From the NCBI RefSeq assembly GCF_954871325.1, contig NC_088777.1:45733366-45797365 (forward strand): 64,000 bases of DNA, given 5' to 3'. The position numbers and the translations under genes were made by a program. Positions 11,000 to 21,392 of the stretch are shown here, piece by piece; positions within the stretch are counted from its first letter, which is position 1; each line of letters starts with the position of its first letter. The stretch is from Gordionus sp. m RMFG-2023 (lineage: Eukaryota > Nematomorpha > Gordioida > Chordodea > Parachordodidae). The notes under the pieces were generated by a model that saw nothing but the letters and a program-made list of their open reading frames with translations, did no database searches and was not told the origin of the DNA.

Positions 11000-11345
11000 T
11001 TATTACTCCGGTTTTCCTTTTTTTTAAAACCCTTTTTTTTAAAACCCTTTTTTTTTTTTATGTTTCTTTATTAGTATAACTTCCGGTTTTCCTTCTTTTT
11101 TAAAACCTTTACAATGTTTCCTTATTATTATAAATTCCGGTTTTCCTTTTTTTCTTTTAAACTGTTCACTATTTTCCTTATTCGTATAATTTCCGGCTTC
11201 CTTCCTTTTTTTTTTAAAACGTTTGCTATGTTTCTTTATTCTTATAATTTCCAGGTTTCTTTTTTTTTTAAACCGTTTATTATGCTTCTTTATTCTTATA
11301 ACTCCAGGTTTCCTTTTTTTTTAAACCGTTTATTATGTTCTTATT
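11000..11345 (-). repeat. ~60-bp tandem repeats in the 5' leader of element 1
   Basis: About six diverged units, each with TTTCTTTATT-N-TTATAA(C/T)TTCC followed by GGTTTCC and a T-run ending in AAACC. They fill the leader between the primer-binding region and the gag-like frame. Confidence 0.8.
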
Positions 11346-11384
11346 TAAAATAAACTTTTTCCCGCAAATCGTCGGGGTCACCAC

Positions 11385-11753
11385 TATAAAATTCGTCTTA
11401 TTCCTCCTATATTGAAATACTATAAAATTTCTATATTATATACTTTTCTATTTTTTTTAAAAACAATCAAACAACTTTTACTTTTTATTTCTTTTTTCTT
11501 CAATCAATAACATATATCGAAAAAATTTTATAATAAAAAAACATCATCGTTTGTTTTTCTTTCCACGCTTATATATTTGTTTTTTACCAATTCATCCTTT
11601 ACTTATTATTATTTATTTTTTTCCTTTTACACGTCAATTATCTTTTTTCTTTGTTTAATATTGTTTATTCACGTATTTTTTTATATTATTTATTCACGTA
11701 TATTACGCTATTATCTTTCTCTCGTACTAAGTTTAATGCTTGTTCCCTTAACA
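11385..11753 (-). repeat. 5' LTR of element 1
   Basis: 369 bp, nearly identical to 4685-5053. GAAAT follows on the right (11754-11758). The primer-binding region lies immediately to its left on the plus strand. Confidence 0.95.
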
Positions 11754-12131
11754 GAAATGTAAATGAACTGTTGGTAATTTTTTTGTTTTGATTTATTTAT
11801 TATTACATGATGGTAGATTGATAAAAATGTTTATGTGAAAGCGTGAAATTGAATAAGGAGGTTATCCCGGTAATGTTACGAGAAATTAAAGTATATGTAT
11901 GTAGATATATGTAATGTTAGGTTAAACTGGTTAATGTTCCGGCTGTGGGTAATAAACAAGGAAAAAAGATTGAAATTGTGGTAATATATTTATTGTAAAT
12001 GAGTAATAGTGTAAAAAAAATAAAAGGAATAGAAAAGTTGTAATTCATTTCGTGAATACATTTTTGTTCATAGCCTTATAGGATAAATCACGGCTGTTGA
12101 ACATTGGTATTGTACTGGGAAGATATTTTTT
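11754..12131 (+). repeat. Left arm of long inverted repeat, part 2
   Basis: Continues the arm begun at 4622. It is the reverse complement of ~13456-13818 with few differences, for example CATTGGTATTGTACTGGGAAG here against the partner's CTTCCCAGGACCAATACC. It abuts the left LTR of element 2. Confidence 0.85.
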
Positions 12132-12471
12132 TAACCTTAACACACAAACTACAAAAACAAAATCTACCTAAACAAATCCTCGAAACTAAACTCAACCCTT
12201 CTAAAAACAAACTGTCAAAAATTATATTAAATTAATAAGATCAGAAAACACAAAGCTGAAAATATATCAATCGTTTTCTTTATTCTATTCTTAATTTATC
12301 AAAATTAAATTCCAAACAAAAAAAAAATAATCCAAAAATAATACGATATTACATAAAAAAACACGTGATTATGAGCGACGTGTTATAATATATACTATAT
12401 ATATTTATAATTACAATTATATCTATGTAAAAAAAAAATATATAATGTAAACGTATTTACGAATACGACCA
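12132..12471 (-). repeat. 3' LTR of element 2
   Basis: Matches 18380-18761 from AACCTTAACACACAAACTA to ACGAATACGAC. It lacks a ~40-bp AT-rich block present in the other LTR. Confidence 0.88.
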
Positions 12472-13455
12472 CCCCTTTATGGGATCGTGGCATATCGTTA
12501 GATATAAAACAAAAACGGGAGAAAAAAAAATATCTAAAAAAAAACTTACGACATCATTTAAAGAATAATCTTCTTAAATAGACATTGGATTCACCCAGAA
12601 ATCGTTATTAATATTATTTTACACATTAATATTAAGTTGTTTTACCGGTGATAATAAAATCTTTGTCAAATCATCTGCTACGTTTCCCGCTTCGTCTTTT
12701 TCTTTTGCCATATCCATTCATAATAAAGAATGTTCATTGACTAATCATTGATGGTACTGTGATATTCCTTCGTGTACTTTTGGAATAATGATTGACGTTA
12801 TTATTATGAGTCGAAAATGTTTCAAAAAGCCTGCTCAAAGCGGCGACACAAAGAAATGTAGCCCCACTGAATAACATGGCCATGGCATAAAGATCTCTAT
12901 TTGCCTACATTGCCGTCATACATCGTAATCGGGTGGTTGTCATAGCTCTTGACACGAGTTTGTTAAGACTGTAATATGTTACTACGGGTTCCTCATCCTA
13001 TCATAGTCATAGCGTGCAAAGGTCTGATCTTCATTTGTTTACATATACGTCCTACGTAAGTCATTAGATGGTCATTGGGGATCGTGGTTTGTTAATTGGT
13101 ATACTTGAAACCACTCGAAATTTTTTCATATAATTTTCGAATTTTGAGAAATTTTTAAAAAAATAAACAATTTTATAATTTTTAAAAAAAATCTTTTACA
13201 AAAAAAAAATTAAATTAAATAAACACCTTTTAAAACTTTTCATATTTCCCTTTACGGTATTCCGAACATACACGGGCCATTAAATTATAAACAAGAGAAA
13301 AAGGGGGAGAAAAAAAAATAAAACAAAACTTTTAATTCCTTTTTTACAAATGTCTTCCTAATACCAAATAACTCAAACACGCCGCACGTGCTAACCAAAA
13401 AAAAAACCTTTAAAAAAAACTTTTTAATTAATTAATAATTTTTTTTAAAAAAAAA
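12472..13455 (-). other. 3' non-coding region of element 2
   Basis: No coding potential seen. It is between the 3' LTR and the inverted-repeat arm, with mixed composition and an A/T-run block at 13140-13450. Confidence 0.5.
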
Positions 13456-13881
13456 AATCTTCCCAGGACCAATACCAATGTTCAACAGCCGTGATTTATC
13501 CTATAAGGCTATGAACAAAAATGTATTCACGAAATGAATTACAACTTTTCTATTCCTTTTATTTTTTTACACTTTTACTCATTTACAATAAATATATTAC
13601 CACAATTTCAATCTTTTTTCCTTGTTTATTACCGACAGCCGGAACATTAACCAGTTTAACCTAACATTACATATATCTACATATACTTTAATTTCTCGTA
13701 ACATTACCGGGATAACCTCCTTATTCAATTTCACGCTTTCACATAAACATTTTTATCAATCTACCATCATGTAATAATAAATAAATCAAAACAAAAAAAT
13801 TACCAACAGTTCATTTACATTTCCTTTCCCTTTTATGCTTAATTTTCGCATAAATATATATACGTATCACTTTAAGCCTCT
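13456..13881 (-). repeat. Right arm of long inverted repeat (intact)
   Basis: Reverse complement of 4622-4684 plus 11754-12131. It lies within the 3' part of element 2, between the integrase barrel and the 3' LTR. It contains the uninterrupted site into which element 1 inserted in the other arm. Confidence 0.85.
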
Positions 13882-14044
13882 CCCATTTGATCCTTTAACT
13901 TCGCATTCCCACATACAATACGTTACCCAAATCTTCATTTACACATTATATATCTGCTCGGGAACGAGTCTAATCCTTCGGGATGCACCTTCATTTTATT
14001 TATATATATATTTTCATATTTATATTATCATATCTCAGATTTAC

Positions 14045-15290
14045 TCCCGCGGTCGTATATGATCATTGTGGCGCATAACTGTGCCGCCCATTTCTAATTG
14101 AATCAAATTCAACTTTGAACCTCTGTTTACCCCAACAATGCCCTTGGCCCATTTCTTGCCCCTCCCGTCAAACAAACGAGTCCATACTTTTTCTCCAACT
14201 TCAAACCTAATCTTTCGGTCCTCCAAAACTCCCTTGTCGTGACTCTCGGCCCTTAGAAAATCTAGGGGAACCCTAGTCCTCCGGCCCAAAAACAATTCAG
14301 CTCACTCCCTCCTTATTCCTGGAATTGAGGTAATTCAACTGGGCCAAATACGCCCCATTCCCTTGATTGCCGGCTTTCCTTATCCAATTCTTAACAATTG
14401 CTACCATCCTCTCAGCTTGACCATTTGAGCTGGGATGATAGGGCGGGGTCAAAATGTGTCGAATCCTAGACTCTTTACAAAACTGCTTGAAATTTTCGCT
14501 ACCAAAGGCAGGTCCTCCATCAGATACAATAGTATCCGGCAATCCGAACCTGGCCATTAACGCCCTCAATAACCTTACAACAATTTTCGTGGTATATCCA
14601 TGTACCTCCTCGTACTCTTTCCATTTGGAATACGCATCTACTACTAAAAAATACGACCTTTTATCTAAATCGGAAAAATCAACATTTAAGCGTTCCCGCG
14701 GTTTTCTCGACCTGGGTCATATCTGATCCACCTCCTTTCGGGGCATCCCCTCACACGAATTACACGGCTCACATTTCCTTGTGATATTTTCAATATCTTT
14801 TCCCATACCCGGCCACCAAACATATTCACGGGCCCACGATTTCATCTTCCCTTGACCTTGATGTCCAGCATGTAACAAATTTAAAATTTTACCCCGTAAT
14901 TTGAACGGAATTACGGCACGATTACCCCTCAAACAATCATCCACCACAGACAATTCCTCTTTCACCTTTTTAAAAACTTTACAATCCTCCTCCCAAGTCT
15001 TTTTCCCCATTACACATAACTTTATCCTAGTCATTTCTCTATCTCTCAATGTACTCAACTTAAGATCCTCCCAATTGGTAGGACCCCCTTTGAGCATATG
15101 CGAAAGCGAACAAACCAGGGCCTTTTCACTGTTTCGAACTTTATCCTTGTTCCCTTCATCATTTCCTTCATTTAATCCTAATCGGGACAAAATATCAGGC
15201 AAACAATTCTCTTTACCGCGACGATATCGGATCTCCACGTTAAAGCTGCCCACCAACAACAACCAACGCTGTAACCGGGGCGACATCATT
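14045..15290 (-). other. Element 2 integrase region
   Basis: HAGHQGQGKMKSWAREYVWW and CEPC mark the zinc-binding part. TIVSDGGPAFGS and PPYHPSSNGQAERM mark the core. FEVGEKVWTRLFDG and MRHNDHIRPRE mark the C-terminal barrel near 14045-14220. Same K02A2.6-like style as element 1. Decayed. Confidence 0.85.
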
Positions 15291-15294
15291 AACT

Positions 15295-16430
15295 ACTCCC
15301 GATTGTTTTTCCGAAATAAGTGAATTAACGGCTTGTGATCAGTAAAAATTACAAATTTTTTACCAATCAAATATTCACGACATTTTGTCAACCCGAAAAT
15401 CACAGCCAGGGCCTCCTGTTCAATCACAGAATATCTGGTTTCCACCTCACGAAAAACACGCGAGAAAAACAATACGGGTCTCTCCAAGCCCTCTATTACC
15501 TGTAATAACGCACCACCAACTCCTTAATTTGAGGCATCTACCGCCAAAACAATTTCCAAGTCATTATCAAAACACATCAAAACTGGCTCTTTTCCAATTT
15601 TTTCCTTTAAAATTTCAAAAGCAATCTGATGTACATCCTTCCACTCAAAATGAATTCCTTTTTTCAATAAATCATATAACGGCGCCGCAACCTTTGCAAA
15701 ATCTTCCATGAACCTGTGGTAACAATTGACCATTCCCAAAAAAGACTGCAACTCAGCCTTAGTGTCAGGCCGTTTCATGTTCGATATATTCTTCAAATTT
15801 TTATCCAAAGGTTTCACCTCAATTCCATTAATTCGATGACTTAAATATTCAACCTCCATTACCCTCAGAACACTTTTCTCCTTACTAGCTCTCAAGCCTT
15901 TATCACGAATTCTCCTAAACACTTCCTCCAAACGTTGGTTATGCTGCTCCGGCGTCACGCCAGTAATTAACACATCATCCATATAATAAAATACTCCTTC
16001 CATTGAAAAACTGACGCCATGGTCCGTTGAAAAATGGGAGCAGATACGCTCAATCCAAATGGTAATCTACAAAACGCGAACAATCCCTTTGGAGTCGTTA
16101 TCATCAATAATATACGGATTTCCTTTCTCAAAGGTAACTGCAAATACGCCGACGAAAAATCCACCTTGGAAAAATATTTCGCACCCTTCAACTGAGCCAA
16201 AATCTCCTCAATCCTAGGCAATGGATATTTAACCTCCACCACCCATCGATTTACTGTGACCCTGAAATCCGCACAAAGTCTTAATTTACCATTTGCCTTT
16301 TTAACTGGCACTAACGGGGTTGCCCATTCGCTATATCCCACAGGAATAATAATGCCGTCCTTCACCCATCTATCTAATTCCTCATCGATCTCCTTCCTCC
16401 ATTCGAAAGGAACTCGCCGACAAGCCAAAA
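15295..16430 (-). other. Element 2 reverse transcriptase and RNase H region
   Basis: RT motifs: YSEWATPLVPVKKANGKL, VDFSSAYLQL, FCRLPFGLSVSAPIFQRTM and YYMDD near 15980. RNase H shows LAVDAS, YSVIEQEALAVIFGLTKCR and FTDHKPLIHLF. Close to element 1 in sequence, but a distinct family. Confidence 0.9.
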
Positions 16431-16799
16431 AGATCGGTGAAAAACCCTCCCTAAGTTGAACATCAACTTAATAATCATTTAAACAACCTAATTTTTCATC
16501 AAAAATGATGCCATACTGCCTCACTAGAATTAGCTTGATTAACTTTACTCCAATCCTCTTTTCCCCCGACCACAATTTGCTTCTCATTCCCCTCATCATT
16601 AAAATCCAACTTACTCGATTTCTCCATCATCTCCTCCGAAATTTCACAAATTTTATTATCGGTATTATCCAAATTTCCATTCTCTCCAACATCCATTATT
16701 ACATTATCACTAATATTGAAAATATTCCAAAAATTATTAGGAGGACCTAGCTTAGTAATCCAATCCCAACCCATAATAGTTTCAACATTTTCCTTTACT

Positions 16800-17060
16800 A
16801 CCCATAAATCAAGAAAAAACATAGTATCGTTAAAATGCACCCCCAATTTACTTTTTCCTAAAACCCCAATTTCAGACCCATCAAATTGTCTGACACACAT
16901 AGACTCCCTCTCAAGTGTTTTTCCCGGCCAATACTTATAGAAATTTTCGCTAGACATAATCGAAATGCTAGCTCCCGTATCAAATAACATATATATATTT
17001 TTATTGTCAATCTTCAAATTAACCTTAGGACACAAACACTGTCCATTTAAGATCTCCGTC
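16800..17060 (-). other. Element 2 protease region
   Basis: The active-site motif MLFDTGASISIMSSENFY lies near 16940-16990, followed by VRQFDGSEIGVLGKSKL, matching the layout of element 1. Confidence 0.8.
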
Positions 17061-17449
17061 ATTAAAATATTATATGTTTTAATCGGAGAATCAGCGTTTA
17101 TTTTATCTAAAATAATAATTTCATTGGCATTCACATTGCATCCTAAATTCAACTCGGAATTTAAATTTTTATTACTGACAATTACATTTCTTTTAACAAG
17201 ATTTTGGGGACATCTTTCCCAAATAAAATTCTTAACATCCCTTCTAAGAGAATAACAGACAATATTTCTTGGATATTGTTCCCACCTAAATCAACTAACC
17301 TCCCTCCCAGAGAAATTACAAGAATGCCTTCTTATTTTTATTCTATCATTCCCATTATCCCGACTAACAATATTAAATGTGTTATTAAACAAATTTTTCC
17401 AAACTCTCGGAGCCCCAACTCCTATATGATTCACTCTGCTATCATATAG

Positions 17450-18212
17450 TCAACACGAATTTTGAGATACTTCCATGTAGTCCACAGCTACATGTCCCGG
17501 CCTTTTACATTTAAAACATAATCTGACCTCATTTAAACTAACCATTTTTACATTAACATTTCCTATTTCAGGTCTCTTTAACGGAAATTCATCTTTAAAC
17601 CTTTGCTCTGGGACTACGCAGGTATCCCTTTTATGTCCTCGCCATCCGCAACGATGGCAAATGATTATTTCCACAAATCTTTTATTTTCCGACAATCCTT
17701 TATTTTCCTCGTAATCATTAAATTTCTTATTCATATTTCTATCACCCACCTGGCTCTTAACCAGACTTTTGCTCTCCTTTATCAACGCATTGATGGCTTC
17801 TTTCATTTTTTTCATTTCCAGAAAGATCTTATCCGACTTCTTCCCAACATTTCCAGCCTTGATTTCCTCTAAAACATCTTTTAGATTACTTTCCAAGTCT
17901 GCTATTTTCTTCCCATAAATATCCGATATTAAATTAAAATAGGTTTCCTCCATTTTTTTTATAAACATCTGACACCGCAGTATCCTTCTTCCAACTGCAA
18001 TACATGCCTGCCAGTACCGCAGTACCCCTTTTTACCAAATATTTCGCCAAAATCCCCAATATATAAATTATTACCAATATTCCAATTATCATTCCCTGTT
18101 TTATACAAAACTTTAAGACCCAAATTCTTATATAATGAAATCTTAGCAGCCACGCTGTAATCTTCATGATACCTAAAAAAATGAACCATTTGGTCATGAA
18201 TCTTTTAATCAA
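17450..18212 (-). other. Element 2 gag-like region with zinc knuckles
   Basis: Knuckles CHRCGWRGHKRDTC and CFKCKRPGHVAV follow a Lys/Glu-rich stretch with coiled-coil character (IADLESNLKDVLEEIKAG, then MKKMKEAINALIKESKSLV). A short hydrophobic segment lies upstream. No capsid domain is recognised by eye. Confidence 0.7.
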
Positions 18213-18379
18213 TACTAATACTCAATTACAAACACTTTAAATATTTGGTAGCAAAATCGTATAATGGTTACAAATGTGCAGTAAAAAAAATTTAAGAAAA
18301 TTATATAATTAAAAATTTTTTGTTTTACCTTCTAAACCGAATAACTCCTAGGAAACTATCGGCGTCACAAGGCACCACT

Positions 18380-18761
18380 AAAAAAACCTTAACACACAAA
18401 CTAACACAAAAACAAAATCTACCTAAACAAATCCTCGAAACTAAACTCAACCCTTCTAAAAACAAACTGTCAAAAATTATATTAAATTAATAAGATCAGA
18501 AAACACAAAGCTGAAAATATATCAATCGTTTTCTTTATTCTATTCTTAATTTATCAAAATTAAATTCCAAACAAAAAAAAATAATAATCCAAAAAAAAAT
18601 AATAATCATAATCTATATTATATAACTACGATATTACATAAAAAAACACGTGATTATGAGCGACGTGTTATAATATATACTATATATATTTATAATTACA
18701 ATTAGAATTATATCTAATGTAAAAAAAAATATATATAATGTAAACTTATTTACGAATACGA
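18380..18761 (-). repeat. 5' LTR of element 2
   Basis: Begins TGTCGTATTCG on the minus strand. The primer-binding region lies to the left of it on the plus strand. Confidence 0.85.
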
Positions 18762-19950
18762 CAGTAATACTTTTCTAAATATGATTTTCCCAATTACAAA
18801 GAAAAAATTTATATATATATTTTTTTATGCGAATTCAATTGATAAAATGTCCATTAAATGTCAATTATATATCAACAGTTAGATATGACAATATCTTTTA
18901 GAGAAATGTTATATCTTGCAATTCATATATATGTGATTTAAATAAAAAATATAAAAATTACATAAATACATGGAATATATAACGTTAAAATCATGACATA
19001 GACTTATTAAAATAATGCATGTTAATATAACTCTATGGCAAAAAAAATAAACAAATATGCTTGTTGAATTTATTTATTATGTGAATTGCATCATATATCT
19101 TAGAAAGATATTAATTAATAAAATTATGCAAAAGAAGAAATTTAATATTTTAAAGGAATTAAATTTTTTTACCTTAAATTTTTATATATTTCAAAATATG
19201 TTTTTGGAGAAGTTATAGCTCACCTAGAGCAACTTTTAAAATATTCAGAACTATAAATTATTTCATATTCTAAAGACATTTTGATATAACGTGATTTTTT
19301 ATTATTTCTTTTTAATTATCATTGTATTTTTACAATATAATCTATTAATTTAAATTGAACTTTTAGATATTTTTTTGTTAAATTTATTTTGATTGAATTC
19401 AAGTTAAAATATTCTTGTATTTAAAGAAAGAATAATTCAATATCAGGATCAAAATATTTGATCTGATAAATAAAATATGATAAAAATATTTAATTATCTA
19501 TTTTAATAATCCTCAAAAAAACGTTAATCAAATTTAACCAATAGTGTTCTTTAAAAAAATATTCTTCCAATGATAATCATCATAGCATTTTTAAGCATGA
19601 AAATAAAGTGATTTTTATGTAATAAAATATATTTATATGGTTTTCTATTAAATCTATTATAATAAATTGTAGCTTAAAACCAAATACAATTTATATTTAT
19701 ATTAATACATTACAAAGCCAATAGTAATTCCCATGTAATTTATAATATGAAGAATATACTCAACACAATATCTATATCAAATTTGCCACTATAGGTAAAT
19801 TATTCTTTTTTCAACAAATTTTATCTAGATAATATTTTTTTTAAATCAAGGCTTATACAAAAATATTTGTTACTGAACACCAAAGTAAACATTATTTATT
19901 TCGGTATATCAAAAGAATAGGCAAGTTTAAATTCTTCAATAACTTTATTT
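18762..19950. other. AT-rich stretch, nothing recognised
   Basis: Very AT-rich with no ORF of note, no RNA gene and no clear repeat structure. Confidence 0.5.
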
Positions 19951-19959
19951 TTGATGTGT

Positions 19960-20120
19960 AAACTTTCATTAGGGTCTATGACATCTGGGCTGAATCAAGG
20001 AGAGTTGGCTTCAAAGTTAAACTTCAATTATTTTATTTTTGGTGAGATCACAAATACCAGGTAAAAATTCCTTTCATCAGAGTCTATGACATCTGGGCTG
20101 AATAAAGGAGAGTTATGTTA
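19960..20120. repeat. Short direct duplication
   Basis: TCTATGACATCTGGGCTGAA followed by (T/A)AAGGAGAGTT occurs twice, near 19975 and 20082, with similar flanks. It probably lies within the decayed LINE that continues to the right. Confidence 0.6.
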
Positions 20121-20151
20121 TATTATGTCTCTATGAATTTATGAGTATAAC

Positions 20152-20896
20152 CAGAGTTGTTAAGGAGCGGCACTCCTGGAGCGGCACTCCTGGAGCGCCG
20201 CTACATTTCCTCAAAAACAGCTGGAGCGCCCCTCCTTTTTAAAAATGGGGAGCGGGAGTAGCTATCATTGCAGCGATTGTCCATCCTGCATTCAGATTGA
20301 ATTGGGAATGAATAAAAAATCCAAAAAATATGGAACTAAAAGGCAGATTAATTAATTTTTTAAGGAAACAAATACCCGACGTAAAAAGAGCTACTACTAG
20401 TTCACGGGAACCTTGCAATGATTTGGAAGATTTCTTTGGATTCCATGAAATTAATCACCATGAAGATAATATATTGGATAGATATTTTTTAAATAATGAT
20501 AGCAAAATTACTATTTTTGAACAATTCCCTGAATTAAAAAATATTTATATAAAATACAATACCCCGCTTCCCTCTAGTGCTCCTGTGGAGCGCCTATTTA
20601 GTATTGCAAAACAGGTCTTAGAGGAGAGGCGTGGGTGTTTGTTAGATTCTAATTTAGAAAATTTATTACTTTTAAAAGCTAATAAAAGATTATAAATATT
20701 TTGATATATCATATAATATAAATAAAACGTTTTGATAAAAAAATATGATTTTGTTTCGTGTACCTTCTAAAAAAATGAAAATCAAAGGAGCGGTTATGGA
20801 GCGGCACTCCATTAGTTGGAGCGGGAGCGCTCCTTTTAATATGTAGTAGCGGGAGCGGGAGCTCGCTACTTTTAAAAAGGAGCGTTAACAACTCTG
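20152..20896 (+). mobile_element. hAT transposon A, internally deleted
   Basis: 745 bp with terminal inverted repeat CAGAGTTGTTAA at both ends and a perfect 8-bp target duplication AGTATAAC (20144-20151 and 20897-20904), the hAT hallmark. Both ends carry many copies of GGAGCGG or GGAGCGC, including the near-palindrome GGAGCGGCACTCC, which look like subterminal transposase-binding repeats. Only the C-terminal part of a transposase remains inside, so it is non-autonomous. It inserted into a decayed LINE. Confidence 0.93.
20267..20695 (+). pseudogene. hAT transposase C-terminal remnant (dimerisation domain)
   Basis: The frame reads IAAIVHPAFRLNWE, a stop, then continues; the open part from 20330 is 121 residues. 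It ends with PLPSSAPVERLFSIAKQVLE and LLDSNLENLLLLKANKRL, the conserved C-terminal dimerisation (hATC) region of hAT transposases. Full hAT transposases are about 600 residues, so the DNA-binding and catalytic parts are gone. The piece may survive simply because the internal deletion spared it. Confidence 0.9.
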
Positions 20897-21032
20897 AGTA
20901 TAACCATCAATGAAATGTTCTCGAAATTTGTTAATAAAAGCTTTTTTAAAGTATACTTTGATAATAAGGACGAGGATTTTGAATTTATGAATGGCATCTA
21001 TTTTAACTTCTCCCTTAACACTAAATCCTAAT

Positions 21033-21392
21033 TGTTGTAATTGTTGAAAAAGAAGAAATAAATTTAATATAATGCATAAAATGTCAGTTATTTTCTGACA
21101 GGGGAATAAAGTTTTCCTTGGGGGAAGAAGAGGAGGTGATGAACACATGATGGGTTGATGGGGAGGATTCTTTTGTTATCCATTTTGGGATGAGGAGTTT
21201 GGATTAATTCGAGAAGATGTCAGCGAGGGACTAAGAATGGACCTTTGGGAAATGAAGAATTAGATAATTATGATTTATGATTTGTATATTTTTTGTTAAT
21301 GCATGGAGACTGTTTTTGGTGTTTAATGAATAAAGTTGAGTCGTATTCTTATTCTTATTATTATTGAATTATGGGTTGTTATGGGTTGTTAT
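21033..21392 (+). repeat. 5' LTR of non-coding LTR element
   Basis: About 360 bp. ATGGGTTGTT is doubled at its 3' end relative to the other LTR. An AATAAA lies near 21329. Confidence 0.9.

Larger units (their letters stand above)
4685..11753 (-). mobile_element. Ty3/gypsy LTR retrotransposon, element 1 (young)
   Basis: A 7069-bp element with 369-bp LTRs at both ends and the target duplication GAAAT at 4680-4684 and 11754-11758. The LTRs differ at one position that I can see, so the insertion is very recent. On the minus strand the order is LTR, primer-binding region (GTGGTGACCCCGACG), a repeat-rich leader, a gag-like zinc-knuckle region, protease, RT, RNase H, integrase, integrase C-terminal barrel, an extra zinc-knuckle ORF, a polypurine tract (GAAGGGGGCG) and LTR. 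The order PR-RT-RH-IN is that of Ty3/gypsy. The coding region lies in about five successive open stretches, so this copy is probably broken in a few places; some boundaries could be recoding sites of the kind this superfamily uses. Confidence 0.93.
12132..18761 (-). mobile_element. Ty3/gypsy LTR retrotransposon, element 2 (older, broken)
   Basis: A ~6.6-kb element with related LTRs at 12132-12471 and 18380-18761. On the minus strand: LTR, primer-binding region (GTGGTGCCTTGTGACGCC), knuckle region, protease, RT, RNase H, integrase, integrase barrel, a long non-coding 3' region and LTR preceded by AAAGGGG. Its LTRs differ by several substitutions and indels, including a ~40-bp block, so it is clearly older than element 1. 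The coding region is broken in roughly half a dozen places. I find no matching target duplication at its two ends. Confidence 0.88.

Noticed and set aside
14041-14295. Chromodomain at the end of element 2 integrase
   Set aside because: The sequence matches the integrase C-terminal barrel. No chromodomain aromatic-cage pattern is seen.
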